This document shows, in pieces, positions 1 to 12,755 of a stretch of 64,000 bases of DNA. The number at the start of each line of letters is the position of its first letter. Positions within the stretch are counted from its first letter, which is position 1. This DNA comes from Hevea brasiliensis (taxonomy: Eukaryota > Streptophyta > Magnoliopsida > Malpighiales > Euphorbiaceae), in contig NC_079499.1 of NCBI RefSeq assembly GCF_030052815.1, forward strand, positions 85,227,183 through 85,291,182. Reading direction: 5' to 3'. A program made the translations under genes and the position numbers. Below the pieces are notes generated by a model. It was not told where the DNA came from. It saw nothing but the letters and a program-made list of their open reading frames with translations, and ran no database searches.

Positions 1-1290
1 GGATTAAAGGTTGATTTAGGCAAGGGAGAGCTTGAAGACAAGGTTAGAGCTAACAATCCCGATCAATTTTAAAGTTTTATGAATTTTTGTTAGGGTTTGC
101 TATAATTATGAATTTTCTTATTTATGCCCTAAGTGATGCAATTGAATGTTTATTATAACTCTTAGATGTGTTAATTATTTGAGTATGTTGAGAAGATATC
201 AAATTGGTTGATGGAAAGTGAAGTTATGTAGTGAACTTGATTCTAGACAGCTTGAGTCCAGTATGGTTAATTGGCCATAAGTTGAGCTACATAGCTCCAA
301 TTGGTGTGAAACTAATTGGAGATGAAATCTTAGACACAATACTAAAAATTTCATGGAGAGAGCCTACTCAGAAAATGACCATAAGTTATCCAAATTAAGG
401 ATTGAATCCAGAATTGAAATTTTGGACCTGAAGAAAATGATCAAATGAACAGTACTTAGTAAATTAGTCATAACTCACTCTAGGAAACTCCAATTTAGGT
501 GATTTTTGAACCTATGGAATTCCGAGACATAGGAGAACATTTCATATGATGAAATTAAAGCCAAATTATGATCCTAACTCAACTAAATTGCTAGACAAAT
601 TTGGTCCAGAAAACCTATTCTGGTTCTAGACTGAACCTGAAATCCTAATCATTTAGGTACCCGATCAGTTAGGGAAAAATTGCCATAACTCAAGCTATAA
701 AATTGCAAATGTAGTAATTCCAAAGCTAAATTTCTCCTGAAACATAGGACTACAACTTTTCTCTTTGGATCAGAACTTAGTTCTTAGAGCAAAGTATGGT
801 ATTTGTTAGGATAAGTCAAGAATGCCAAATCTGGAATTCCTGCACCTAAAGCATTTTGTCTTATGAGCTTCGAATGGTTGCCATGACTTTCTCTATAAAA
901 CTCCAATTGAAGTGATTCAAAATGATTTGGAAACCTAAGACAAAGGCCTAAAACTTTGTTTCAGGGACCTAAAGCCAATTTTGAGCCTAAGGCGCTCAGA
1001 TATTAGTTGCAAAATTTGGTGAAATTCTGGAAAACAAGGAAAGTGCAAGGTTTAGTACTATAACTAGAGCTACAATACTTCAAATTGAATGATTGAAAAA
1101 GGGAATTAAAGTTAAAACATAGGAGAACAACTTTCATGAAGAAAGTGAAGCCAAACTGATTCTACACCTTGGCCAAATTGCTAGGGAAAGTTAAACCATC
1201 AATTCTGGAATTCATTAAACTTTCACAAAAATGACTTGAAATGTGATATGTACTTAACATAAATGATTTGATGAATACATATATCATATG
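1..1290 (+). mobile_element. LTR C, left segment (Tekay-type LTR, start outside window)
   Basis: This is AT-rich, non-coding LTR sequence. No TGTAAC-type LTR start is visible, so the LTR begins before the window. The assignment rests on continuity: element A at 1291-23485 is bounded by the 5 bp duplication ATATG (1286-1290 and 23486-23490), and the sequence resuming at 23486 runs into a plus-strand LTR that ends at 28945. Phrases such as CTCCAATTGAAGTGATTCAA near 900 resemble the middle of the B LTRs near 8075. No coding region is seen here. Confidence 0.75.
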
Positions 1291-4200
1291 TGTGACACCC
1301 CTTACTCGTCTATAGTGTAGCCAAGCAAGATATGCCACACAGTGTGCCGGAGCACTAAACCATATTTTCATTACAATTTACCCTTTTTAATTAATTTATT
1401 TATAATTTTGATTAATTTGAATTTTCCGTAAATTTTATAGAAAATTCGGCAGAGTGCTAGCTGTAATTTGGAAAAACAGTTCTTCTAAATCTGTTAAAAA
1501 CACTTCCAATATACTCATAATTTCAATCTCAGTCAACGACCAACATATTTTCAATAATTTCTCAAATGACTTCAATATCTCAAAATTCAATTCGTTTCAA
1601 ATCATACTCAATTCAATAAGAAGTGCTCAAATTTATTACTGAACATGGTTCATAGATAATTACATCTAAAGCATAATTACATGAGTTTATAATATACATT
1701 ACAAAAGTTTACAAAATACAAAATATCAAAAGTAGCCTAACGTCCTACCAATGCACTGCAAATGTGAGGTGACTCTGGACTCTGTGTGCAAATCTGAAAG
1801 ATCACCTGGTATGAGGTCTGCTAGACTCCCCAGCTATGTCTCTAGTACCTGCGTGTGGCAAAAGCGACGCGCTAAGCAATTCTGCTTAGTGGTGACAATA
1901 TAAAATAAAATAACTAAAATAAAGTGAATATGCAGAATGTATGTTTACATCTTTGGTAGACTTAATATCTAGCATTTATTATAGTATTATTCGATTAAAA
2001 TTTGAAAAGATTTATTATCATTGCCTGAGTAACCCATACTAGTCGACTGGACTAGATAAATGGGTAAACTGGCGCTGGGTACTAAGTACCTCGGACCATC
2101 ACACCATCGATCACATTGTGTCTCCCGGTGTGCAACAGAACAATTAATAAGCTGTAATAATTATCAGGGATAAAACTCAAGTATAATAACTCAATCAACA
2201 TAGCCAAAGGCTATTTTATCACAGAATGGCACGTGAGGCCATAAAACACAGAATGGCATGAAGCCATATGCAGTACTGCTAATAGAACCCTCTTGGCATG
2301 CCAACCTATCCAAAGCAATCTTGCTAGGTGTACTAGGGTATGTTACGCTCATAATTTATATAATTCTTGAAATTTATGTTTGGGTGTTACTATTCATTTC
2401 ATTGGTCAACAAAAATGTTGACTTTTACATGAACAATAGGTACATTAGTTTTAATACTCCCAACATACCACATTTTGCATTCTAAAATTGTTGGTATTGT
2501 TTCCAATACCATTTCTAAGCTTAATGTTAGTTCAAAATTTTCAGATTTTAAGCCTTGTATTTATTGTTCCATTAGTCATTTTTGCGGTGGGAATTTGGCA
2601 AAATTGTCAATGGAAGTTGTTCCTTATTGTGTCTAGTTACATTTATTTTTTTGAATCACTCCATCTGAAGTTTTGTAGCTCAAGTTATGGCCTAAATACC
2701 ATGACTGGCCGGATTGCCAACTTCCTAGATTTTCTGGACTGACCAAATCTACAGTGTTTTGTTTAGTAATTTTAGGTCACCTTTAAAACATGTTATGGTC
2801 AAAATTTGGGTTAGGTTTCTTCATGAAAGTTGTAGATCTATGTCTCAGCTATTTGCTGGTAAAATTTTAGGTCAATTAGACCTTTCTACACTGAGTTATG
2901 ACTAAATGACTAAATACTATTCATTTAGTCATTTTGCCCTGGCAGAATGCAGGTCACCCAGATTAGGGCAATCTTTAGGTCAACTTAGTTTAGTTTTCTG
3001 GGCATGGTTTCTTCACTCGAAGTTGTGTCATTTTGTATCTAGTTTTATATCCAAATGGCCTTGCACCAATTGAACCTCTATAACTCCAGTTATTGCTGCC
3101 CAAACCTGCTGGACTCATGCCCAGTCCTGCAGGTCACCAAGGGCAGCCATACTAACTTCAATTCCCACTAAACAAACCACTTCATTTCTTATTCACACAT
3201 AGCCAAATGGTCAGTAATTGACCATTAAAACTCTCTTTCACCAAGTACATGGACAAAGTCTCAATTTGGGTCCAAACCCTAGCCCTCCCATTTCAGATTT
3301 TTGCATTCACTTGCACTTCACTATCCTAATCAATATATTAGTGTTAAGGGCAGCTAGAGTACCACTTCCATTCAAGGAAAATCTTCAAACCCTACCTATC
3401 CCAAAACTATCGAAATTTTAATAAAAGCTTACACATGGTATATTTTTAATTTTCATGCAAATTTACATTCCACTCCACTCCTTTAACATGAATCAAAAGA
3501 GAATGAGTGAGTTTAGTCACTAACCTCTAATGGAGGAAATTTCAAACTTGCTAGAGTTCTTCCTTTACACTTCTTTTTGCTCCCAAAAGCTTCACCAAGA
3601 TGAAATATCAAGGTTTTATGTTGCTAAGTTAGGGTTTTATTGAGAGAGGACTAAGGAAAGGAAGCTTTGTTGATTTGAAAATGGAGGAGTGAGGGAGTGA
3701 GTATGGGACGACAAGAAGAAGAAGAAGAAGAGAGTGGCTGCTAAACTTTTTCTAGAATTTTACTTCTTTTCCTCATCTTTTAATGTATTATAATTGTCTT
3801 TCTTTAATTTGATTGGCCATAGCTTTTTAATTACCTCATGCTTACATAAGCATGAAGTAATAAATCTCATTTATTTACAATTTCTTTTCTTTCTTTTCCT
3901 ATTCATTTTTAAATAATTTTTCATCAATATTTGTACATATTTTATGTCATATAATTCACTTACATAAATAAACAAGTTGGTAAAAAATAATCTCTGAAGA
4001 CGAAATGACCAAAATGCCCTTTGTTTGGCTTAACGAGCCAAAATTGTGTGTACCGATTGATTAAATTTTCCTTATGTTTTCTTAACATTCTATTATCATG
4101 GGAACCCCAATAATCCTTTCCTGAGATCCCAAAAATTATTTTATGAAGTTTTCCCCGGGTTTAGGATTGCTAACGGCCTTCGTCGCTACTTCCCCTTTGG

Positions 4201-4430
4201 GTTACTCATCATTGGGGTTTCGGCTCGTTTAACCTTAGTGTATTTCGTTCCTAAAAATTTTCCTTGATTTTTATGAGCATTGTTTAGTTTTTTTTTTTTT
4301 CAACTCCCTGTTTTTTTTTTTTAACTCCCCACTCTAGTCTAATTATAATTTCAAAAATTATGGTTGCCCAGACCGACATTGGTCGCTGGAACAGTAGACT
4401 GTACGGACTAGCTAAAGTGAGGATGCTACA
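1291..4430 (-). repeat. 3' LTR of element A
   Basis: The LTR is 3140 bp. On the plus strand it begins TGTGACACCCCTTACTCG, which is the complement of its 3' end. It finishes at 4430 with GGATGCTACA, the complement of a slightly mutated TGTAGCATCC start; the 5' copy has TGTAACATCC. It matches 20373-23485 throughout. It includes the CTAAGCA/TGCTTAG hairpin at 1872-1889 and simple GAA repeats near 3716. Confidence 0.95.
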
Positions 4431-4443
4431 ACTCTTTCCCTCT
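4431..4443 (-). other. Polypurine tract of element A
   Basis: Read on the minus strand this is AGAGGGAAAGAGT, directly abutting the 3' LTR. It is the expected primer for plus-strand DNA synthesis. The tract just upstream, with GAGGACGAAAT, is the same as in elements B and F. Confidence 0.85.
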
Positions 4444-6360
4444 AATAAAAATTTCGTCCTCGAAATTTACCTGATGCAAATAGTTGAGGGAATTGTTGCT
4501 TCATCGTCTCTTCACTTTCCCAAGTTGCCTCCTCGGTGTTGTGGTGCCTCCAAAGCACTTTCACCAGTGGAATCTGCTTATTCCTCAATTCTTTCATTTC
4601 CCGAGCTAGGATCCATATGGGTTCTTCTTCATATGTCAAATCCGGTTGTACTTCAATTTCTTCCATGGAGATGACATGTGAAGGATCTGAACGGTATCTT
4701 AATAGTATAGATACATGGAACACATTGTGGATCTTACCCAGCTCTGGTGGTAAAGCTAGCCTGCACGCCACTGGACCCACACGTTCAATGATTTCATATG
4801 GGCTAATGAACCTAGGGCTTAATTTACCCTTTCTTCTAAACCTCAGTACTTTCTTCTATGGTGAGACTTTGAGAAACACTTTGTCGCCAACTGCATACTC
4901 TATCTCTTTTCTCTTCAAGTCGGCATAAGATTTTTGTCTATCTGAGGCAACCTTCAAATTTGCTTTGATTATTTTCACTTTCTCCTCAGTCTGTTTCACT
5001 AGGTCTGGTCCTACCAGCTTATCTTCGCCCAATTCAGTCCAACATACTGGGGTTCTACACTTCCTCCCATACAGTGCTTCATAAGGGGCCATTTGAATGC
5101 TATCTTGGTAGCTATTATTATATGCAAATTCTGCCAGTGGGAGGTATCTATCCTAACTCCCCTCAAACTCAATGACACAACTCCTCAGCATATCCTCCAG
5201 GATCTATCACATAATTCACATTATTACTATCATCTCAATTTATTAATTGTGAAAATTCAATTAGTTTTAGGTTTACCTGGATTACTCATTTCGACTGTCC
5301 ATCCATCTGAGGATGAAAAGCCGTGCTAAAGCGGAGTTGTGTGCCCAAGGCTTCTTGCAACTTTTTCCAGAATCTCGATGTAAACCTTGGGTCTCGATCA
5401 GATATGAAGGAAGGGATTCCATGTAGTCTAACTATCTCACTGGTATACAATTCTGCTAGCTTCTCCAGTGAATAGTTAGTCCTAACTGGCAGAAAATGTG
5501 CTGACTTTGTCAATCTATCCACTATCACTCATACTGCATCATGCTTCTTTTGGGTGAGAGGTAGACCACTAATAAAATCCATAGTGATCTGGTCCCATTT
5601 TCATTCAGGTATGCTTATAGGCTGTAGCAATCCTGATAGAACTTGATGTTCTGCTTTTACTTGCTGACATGTCAAACACTTTGTCACATAGTCAGCTATA
5701 TCCTTCTTCATACCAGGCCACCAATAATGAGGCTTCAAATCATTATACATTTCTGTGCTTCCCGGGTGCATAGCATAAACACTAGTGTGTGCTTGTTTCA
5801 GAATACTAGTCTTCAGTTCCCCATCATCCACACACTCTTCCTCTGTATTACAGACACCCATATGCTTTCACCTCATAATCAGTTTCCTTCCCCTCTAGAA
5901 TTTTACCCACAATAGCGATCAATTTGTCATCTGCCTTCTGCCCATCTTGTATCTACTGTAGCAGGTTTGGCCTCACTTGTAACTCAGCCAAAATAGCTCC
6001 ATCTTGAGCTAAGGACAGACGGGCATTTAGTGATCTTAAAGCTGTGATGGACTTTCTGCTCAAGGTATCAGCAACTACATTTGCCTTCCTAGGATGGGAA
6101 TCTATCACACAATCATAGTCCTTCAGGAACTCAATCCATTGCCTCTGTCTAAGATTGAGCTCCTTCTGGGTTGGTAGATATTTTAGACTTTTGTGGTCTG
6201 TATAGATGTAGCAATTTTCACCATACAAATAATGCCTCCATATTTTCAATGTGAAGATAATTGCTACTAACTCTAAGTCATGAGTAGGGTAGTTCTGTTC
6301 ATGTGGCCTTAACTGCCTGAAAGCATAGGCGACCACTTTCCCTCTTGCATCAATACACAC
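4442..6360 (-). pseudogene. Element A pol, 3' part: RNase H (part), integrase, chromodomain
   Basis: This is broken coding sequence downstream of the B insertion. RNase H occupies about 5953-6360 and shows DLEL and YTDHKS. Its first catalytic Asp lies on the other side of B, at about 17490. The integrase zinc-binding region (AMH...CLTC) is at 5601-5861 and the core follows, with SDRDPRF at about 5390. At the position of the catalytic Glu (B has SER) the sequence reads AAA then TGA, so that Glu is lost. An intron-like insert follows at 5204-5276. The C-terminal part, with a chromodomain ending EEATW...FPQLF, is at 4442-4780. Several breaks are stops where B has Trp or Arg. The protein is not functional as it stands. 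Confidence 0.9.
5204..5276 (-). other. Candidate intron in element A integrase (73 bp)
   Basis: The integrase reading frame is interrupted between the codons for VIQ and ILEDML. On the minus strand the insert starts GTAAAC directly after CCAG and ends GATAG. It is AT-rich and has stops in frame. Its junctions match the plus-strand insert at 13479-13553 of element B exactly in position and phase (phase 0), and the interior sequences look related. Element F has continuous coding here (IIQILEDM). This could be a real spliceosomal intron or an old shared insertion; splicing cannot be shown from DNA. Confidence 0.6.
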
Positions 6361-8245
6361 TGTAACACCCTCCCGGTAGCAATTCCGTACATTCTACTAT
6401 TCCGGTGACCAGTGTCGATCCGGACAGCTAGAATGTCCGAAAAAATATTTAAACCTAAGTGAGGGACCATAATCAATTCAAATATTAATAAGAAAAATAT
6501 AATAAAAATTTTAGAAATAAAATACAACCAAATTAAACGAGCCGGTGCCTTAGCGAGGGGTAACCAGAGGGAAGTTGCGGTTCTCGCAACGAGGAGCCCT
6601 AGACCCAGGGGAAAAATTATAAAATAATTTTTGGGACTCCAGAGAAGGGTTATTGAGGTTCCCATGGCATTAGAATGCCAAGAAAATACCTAGAAAAATT
6701 TTTCAATCTGTATAGACAATTTTGACCCGTTAAGCCAAACGGAGGGCATTTTGGTCATTTCGCCTTCAGAGGTGATTTTTGGCCGACTTGTCCAGTTGAG
6801 TAAATAATTAATATGACATAAAATATGAATAAACATTACTAGAAATTAAATTGAAAATGAGTAGTGAAGAAAAGAAAAGAAAATGAGGAAAAGGCTTATT
6901 TATGACATCATGGTGATGTCATTAAGAAAATTATAACCAATCACAATTAAGTAACCATTTGACTAACTAATAAAAGAGATAAATGAAGGCCAAATTAACC
7001 AAAAATACAGCAGCCACCTCCTTCAAACCAGCCAAAACGTAGAGAGAGAGAAGATAGGGTTTCCACCATAGCCATTCTTTGCAAGCTTTCATTCTCATGC
7101 TTCCTCACCATATTTCCTCAGGACCCCAACACTAAAATGAATCCTTAGACCTAGTGGAAGTGTTTGGCAGCCAAGAGAGTACAAGAAAAGTGAAGATTAA
7201 ACTTGGGAAAAAAGTGCCACTTAAAGGTTAGGGCGTTAGATACTTAAAACTCTTTATTTTCATGATTAGTAACTTGAATTGAGTAAGAATTTATAACTAA
7301 AATGAACAATAATTATGTGTATACATACCATAAATTTCGGCTGCCCTATTGAAGGAACAATAATGGAGTGTTTTGATGGACTTAAAGTGGATTAGAGATT
7401 ATGTTTAAACCATATATGCATGTGGATAGTGAATGAGATAGTTAATTCAAGCATGTTGTGAAAACTCATATGGAAATTAGGGTTTTGAGAAGTGAAAATT
7501 TAACTTGGCTTAGGAAATTGTTAGAGAACATTTTAATGGTCAATTAGTGACCATTTTAGGTAAGTTTACCACAATTTGGACTGAAATAATGCATGGCAAA
7601 GTGAATGTGTAGGCTGCCTAAAGACAGCAGCAAGGTGACTGAAATTTCAGTCCACTTGCACAGCCATATCTTTGACTGTGTTGGTCCAATTGGTGTTTGG
7701 CCAATTGGACATGAAACTAGGCTTATAATGGCACATTTTTTCTGAAGAAACCATGCCCAAAAGACCAAAGCAAGAGGACCAAAACTTAGCCCCAATCCGA
7801 TATACTCGTGATAAAGACTGAGAAATGACCAAATGAACAGTAACTGTTCATTTGGCCATAACTCACTGTAGATATGGTCAATTGATCTGAAATTTTTACA
7901 GAAACAAGTTAAGACATAGAAAAACAACTTTCATGAAGGAACCTACCTCAAATTATGGCCAGAACCCATCCAACCAAGTGACTCCAGTTACTGTTCATGT
8001 TACTGTAGATATGGTCAATTCTGCAGATTGGCAATCCGGCCAGCTGTGGTTTTTGGACCATATCTAGAGCTACAAAACTCCAAATGGAGTGATTCAAAAA
8101 AGCAAAATTCAACTAGACAAAATAAGGAACAACTTTTATGTTTGCCATTTCTTCAAATTCCCACTGAAACAGTATCCAATGGAACAGTAAAGTTGAGCTA
8201 CAAAAACTGAAAATTCTGCTTCCCTTGGTTTAAACTTTGAAATGG

Positions 8246-8252
8246 TATAAAT
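8246..8252 (+). promoter_or_regulatory. Possible LTR TATA box (element B 5' LTR)
   Basis: The motif TATAAAT lies in the context ATGGTATAAATGC, about 1.9 kb into the LTR and about 1.25 kb before its end, where a U3/R border could be. The 3' LTR has the same motif at 16209-16215. This is a motif match only; AT-rich DNA has many such matches. Confidence 0.35.
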
Positions 8253-8834
8253 GCTTAATGCCAACAAGTTTTGAATGCCAAATGTGGTATATTGGGAGTG
8301 CCAAAGTCAATGTACATATTTTCTATCCAAAAGTCAACATTTTTGTTGACCAATGAGGTGAATAGTGACACCGAAAACTTGAAATTCACAAATTGAAGAA
8401 TTTAAAGGTTTCAAATGCCCTAGTATACCTAACAAGATTAGTTTCGATAGTTTGGCATGCCAATAGGGTTCAGTTAGCAGTACTGCACATGGCAATATGC
8501 CATTCTGTGATTTTATGGCTTTTAGCCATTCTGACCTTGTATTGAGATTTGGCCTTGTGCCTGATATTATTTACAGCTTGTTAGTCGCTCTGTACACACC
8601 GGAGATGCATATGTGACCGATGGTGTGACGGCCCGAGGTACTTGATACCCAGTGCCAGTTTACCCGCTTATCCAGTCCAGTCGTCTAGTGTAGGTTACTT
8701 GGGCAACCAAATGAATGAAAATGGGCAAAGTAAAAGAAATAAATGAATGGATATACAAATACAAGACAAACAAAACATGCACATGCAATACATATTTATT
8801 TTCTGTTATTTCATGTTATTTTATTATTGCACCA

Positions 8835-8852
8835 CTAAGCATTATTGCTTAG
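8835..8852 (+). other. Conserved LTR hairpin, element B 5' LTR
   Basis: CTAAGCA (8835-8841) and TGCTTAG (8846-8852) form a perfect 7 bp stem around a 4-base loop, about 650 bases before the LTR end. Equivalent hairpins occur in LTRs A, C, D, G, E and F, and in E and F the stem sequence is different but still paired. This suggests a structure that acts in RNA or single-stranded DNA. Confidence 0.7.
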
Positions 8853-9505
8853 CGCGTTGGTTTTGCCACGCGTAGGTACTGGAGATACTGATCGTGAGCC
8901 CAGTAGACCGCAGACTGGGTGAGTCCATCCTGCAGTTCTGCACAGTGTCCGTGTCACCTCACTACTTTCAGTGCATTGGTAGGGCACTAGGTGTCATTTT
9001 GTCATTTTGTAACTAAATTTTTATTTTCTCATATGTATTTGGATCTATGTAATGCATTTTGATGTTCATGTAAATAATGAAAGTTATGGTCATGAATGCA
9101 AAATTTGAGCATTTATTTGTTGTTTGTATATGAGTATTCTGAGAAATGGATGTTTGAGAAATGATGATTGAGAACTGAAACTGAAAAAAATGTTGAGATT
9201 TTGATATTGAGACTCTGTTGATGAATTGAAGTTGGGATTGTTTGGAAATTATTTGGAAGTGTTTTTAACAGGTTTTGAAGAACTGTTTTCTCCATTTTTA
9301 GCCGGTACTCCGCCGGATTTTCTTTAAAATTTTCGGAACCTCAAATAAATAATACTTTTGATAAATGGCTAAAATAAATTATATTTCATAAATTATATTC
9401 ACAAGCATGATATAAATTAATTAAGGTATATTAGAGTGTGCCGGTACACCGTGTGGCATTACTTACTCGGGTATACTGTACACGGGTAAGGGGTGTCACA
9501 TTTAG

Positions 9506-9517
9506 TGGTATCAGAGC
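9506..9517 (+). other. Primer-binding site of element B
   Basis: TGGTATCAGAGC lies five bases after the 5' LTR end. It is complementary to the 3' end of plant initiator-Met tRNA, the usual primer in chromoviruses. Confidence 0.9.
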
Positions 9518-9628
9518 ACGGTTTAGGCGTTTCTGGGCCTAGATTGAGTCCATACCATGCATTGCATTTGTAAGAGTCGAGGTGACACTAATGCAGATCT
9601 GTTTGTTTTTTCTTATTTTGAATAGGAT

Positions 9629-10834
9629 ATGGACTCTTCATCGCAGAGAGCAGTCGAGGAGGAAGTGGAGAGTCATGCTCCACCTGCAGCAGCTGAGACT
9701 GGGGGTAGGGGAGAACCTACTCCACCAGCTCAAGCAGAGCCTGCTCAGCCTCCACAGGCCATGTTTCAGCAAATGGCTGACTTCTTTAGACAAATGGCCG
9801 GGGTAATGCCAGCACCACCACCACCACCAGCTCCACAGCAGAAATCACACCTGGAAAGGCTAAGGAAGTTTGGAGCAGTGGACTTTTATGGCAAGAGAGA
9901 AGATGACTCTGTTGCAGCCGAAAATTGGTTGAACAGAACGGGCAGAGTTCTAAAACAACTCCACTGCACTCCAGAGCAAAACCTGGAAGCTGCCATATCT
10001 CTGTTACAAGATGATGCCTATGAATGGTGGGATACGGTGTCCAGTGAAGTGCAGCCAGAAGCTGTAACTTGGGACTTCTTTCTCTCCGAATTCAAGAAGA
10101 AATATGTGGGTACTGTATACCTGGAAGAGAGAAGAAGAGAGTTTATTAACCTGAGGCAGAGACAGCTGTCAGTGGCCGAATATGAGAAAGAATTTGTTCG
10201 ATTGAGCCGCTATGGAAGGGAGATAGTCCCTAATGAAGCTGAAAGATGTAAGAGATTTGAAGAGGGACTAAATGACAACATCAAGATCCCGCTCACTGCC
10301 CTGGGAATCATAGAATTTACCAAGTTAGTGAAAGCTGCAATAAAGGTTGAAAAAGTAAGAATAAGTGAGCAGACCAGAAGGGAGAGACAGCAGAAGAGGG
10401 GACCGGGTCAGTCTAGCTCATCTCCTGCACCTGGGAAGAAGTTCAAGGGTCCTCCTGCACAGAGTTCAGGGCAACCACAAGGTCAGGGTCAGTCTCAGGG
10501 GCCCAGCCCACAATTTACCCCTAGGAGAGGTCAGTCCACACCATCAGTGGGCAGCTCTCCAGGGATGGGGTTCAGGGGACCAGCCCCAGCATCTTCTGCA
10601 TGTCCACACTGCTTGAAATGGCATAAGGGGGAGTGTTGGAGAGTGACTGGTGCCTGCTTAAGGTGTGGGTCAACAGAGCATCAATTGAAGAACTGTCCAC
10701 GCAGAACTACTACAGCTGCTCCAACACAAGCAGACAGACCTGTTCCTGCACCACAGAGAGGTAGAAAATCTAGTAAATCTGAGGCGATTGGACCATCACA
10801 GAGGCTCGCATCCGAGCGGCAGAGAGGCCGATAA
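9629..10834 (+). CDS. gag: Gag of element B (capsid-nucleocapsid, 401 aa)
   Basis: This is an open reading frame starting ATGGACTCTTCATCGC and ending TAA. It encodes the structural protein that would package element RNA. The first 70 residues are rich in Pro, Ala and Gln. The retrotransposon gag core follows (about 75-250), with [20 protein letters not shown] and [15 protein letters not shown] basic, Ser/Pro/Gln-rich linker comes next. The C-terminus has a zinc knuckle [15 protein letters not shown] (about 342-356), with all four ligands present (C, C, H, C). An upstream in-frame-like region [13 protein letters not shown] may be a second metal site. It starts about 110 bases after the primer site and overlaps the protease region in another frame. 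It is the only undamaged long gag in the window; whether it is expressed is unknown. Confidence 0.9.
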   Translation: MDSSSQRAVEEEVESHAPPAAAETGGRGEPTPPAQAEPAQPPQAMFQQMADFFRQMAGVMPAPPPPPAPQQKSHLERLRKFGAVDFYGKREDDSVAAENWLNRTGRVLKQLHCTPEQNLEAAISLLQDDAYEWWDTVSSEVQPEAVTWDFFLSEFKKKYVGTVYLEERRREFINLRQRQLSVAEYEKEFVRLSRYGREIVPNEAERCKRFEEGLNDNIKIPLTALGIIEFTKLVKAAIKVEKVRISEQTRRERQQKRGPGQSSSSPAPGKKFKGPPAQSSGQPQGQGQSQGPSPQFTPRRGQSTPSVGSSPGMGFRGPAPASSACPHCLKWHKGECWRVTGACLRCGSTEHQLKNCPRRTTTAAPTQADRPVPAPQRGRKSSKSEAIGPSQRLASERQRGR

Positions 10835-12290
10835 CGCACCATCCGCGAGCTTATGCCTTGAGAGCTCAGGAGGAGCAAGATGCCCCGGATGTCATCAGGG
10901 GTACGTTCTCCCTCTACAATACTCCTGTGCATGCATTGGTGGATCCAGGATCCACTCACTCATACATCTGCAGGGGATACTAGTAGGGGAGAGTGACCAA
11001 GACATTCTGGTCACTAATCCATTGGGCCACAGTGTAGTGGTGAACAAAGTATACAAGGGTTGCCCGTTAAGGATTCAGGGGTATGAATTCTTGGCAGACT
11101 TGATTGAGTTGCCTTTCCATGAGTTTGACGTGATTTTGGGAATGGACTGGTTGTCACGTCATCAGGCAATGGTTGATTGCAAATTGAAGAGAATTTCTCT
11201 GAAAACTTCTGAGGGTAATGAGATCACTGTTGTGGGTGAAAGGACAGATTTCCTGTCCAATGTTATCTCAGCCACAGTTGCAAGAAGAATGATGAGAAAA
11301 GGCTGTGAAGCCTACCTAGCACATGTGGTGGATACTAGGCAGGCTAAGCCAAACCTGAGTGATATACCCACAGTAAAAGACTTCCCAGAGGTATTTCCTG
11401 AAGAGTTGCCTGGTTTGCCACCAGAAAGGGAAGTTGAATTTGCTATTGAGACACTGCCGGGTACAGCACCCATTTCCATTGCTCCTTATAGGATGGCACC
11501 CACTGAATTGAGGGAGTTGAAAACTCAGTTGCAAGAGTTGCTTGATAAGGGGTTCATACGCCCCAGTGTGTCACCATGGGGAGCTCCAGTGCTGTTTGTG
11601 AAAAAGAAGGATGGGACTTTGAGGCTATGCATTGATTACCGGCAGTTGAATAAAGTGACAGTGAAGAACAAATATCCGTTGCCTAGAATTGATGATCTGT
11701 TTGATCAGTTGAAGGGAGCAGGAGTATTTTCTAAAATTGATCTCAGGTCAGGGTATCATCAGTTGAGGGTGAAGGATGCAGATGTGCCAAAGACTGCATT
11801 CAGGACCCGATATGGGCATTATGAGTTTCTAGTGATGCCCTTTGGCCTAACAAATGCACCAGCGGCATTCATGGACCTTATGAACCGTATCTTCCATCCA
11901 CACTTAGATCGGTTCATAGTGGTCTTTATTGATGATATTTTGGTATATTCCAAGACCAGGGAAGAACATGATGAGCATTTGAGGATTGTTCTGCAAACCC
12001 TGAGAGAAAAGAAGCTGTATGCTAAGCTGTCCAAGTGTGACTTTTGGTTGAATGAGATTGCATTCCTTGGACACATAGTGTCAGCTGATGGGATTAGGGT
12101 GGATCCCAAGAAAATAGAAGCAGTGATGGAATGGAAGCCTCCTAGGAATACAACTGAGGTCAGAAGCTTCTTGGGGCTAGCTGGGTATTACAGAAGATTT
12201 GTGAAGGGATTTTCCTTAATAGCTCCAATGACCAAGTTGTTACACAAGAATGTCGACGGATGGAATGAGAAGTGTCGCACCAGCTTTTGA
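10825..12290 (+). pseudogene. pol: Element B pol: protease and reverse transcriptase
   Basis: The protease is in a different frame from gag: [13 protein letters not shown] at about 10933-10971 contains the active-site Asp, and two stops follow at once near 10980. The frame then changes and stays open through the reverse transcriptase to 12290. Visible RT features are [26 protein letters not shown], the metal-binding [11 protein letters not shown] near 11920, and the thumb region with [10 protein letters not shown] and [10 protein letters not shown]. The reading frame fails at about 12270, just before RNase H. The RT core looks intact, but the polyprotein is broken on both sides of it. It belongs to the chromovirus type and is closely related to the fragments in A. 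Confidence 0.9.
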
Positions 12291-12353
12291 GAAATTGAAG
12301 GCTATGTTGACAGAGGCACCGCAGTTAACACAAACAAAGGTCGAAAGGACTTT

Positions 12354-12755
12354 GTGGTCTATAGTGATGCCTCACATAATGGGTTAGGGTGTGTATTGAT
12401 GCAAGAGGGGAAGGTGGTCGCTTATGCTTTCAGACAGCTAAGGCCACATGAACAGAACTACCCTACCCACGATCTAGAGCTTGCAGCAATTATCTTCGCA
12501 CTGAAGATATGGAGGCATTACTTGTATGGTGAAAAGTGCTACATTTACAGACCACAAAAGCCTGAAATACTTGCCAACCTAGAAGGAGCTCAACCTTAGA
12601 TAGAGGCAATGGATTGAGTTCCTGAAGGACTATGACTGTGTAATTGACTACCATCCTGGGAAGGCAAATGTAGTTGCTGATGCTTTGAGTAGAAAATCCA
12701 TGACAGCTTTGAGATCATTGAATGCTCGTCTATCTTTGATTCGAGATGAGCTATT
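12354..12755 (+). pseudogene. Element B RNase H, frameshifted
   Basis: The domain starts [12 protein letters not shown], with the first catalytic Asp, and continues through the THDLEL Glu. At about 12548 two bases present in element A are missing, so the third Asp (in A, YTDHKS) is read in the wrong frame and a stop follows at 12597. Downstream bases still encode the connection region ([18 protein letters not shown]) in another frame. The enzyme would not be made whole. Confidence 0.85.

Larger units (their letters stand above)
6361..9500 (+). repeat. 5' LTR of element B
   Basis: The LTR is 3140 bp, begins TGTAACACCCTCCCGGTAGC and ends GGGTAAGGGGTGTCACA. It includes a TATA-like motif at 8246-8252 and the conserved hairpin at 8835-8852. 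It has no coding content. The copy at 14326-17457 is nearly the same, with three differences in the first 60 bases and fewer later. Confidence 0.95.

Noticed and set aside
4536..4928. Plus-strand frames opposite A pol (also 6309-6665 and 14082-14630)
   Set aside because: They are shadows of the retrotransposon genes or LTR ends on the other strand and have no family features of their own.
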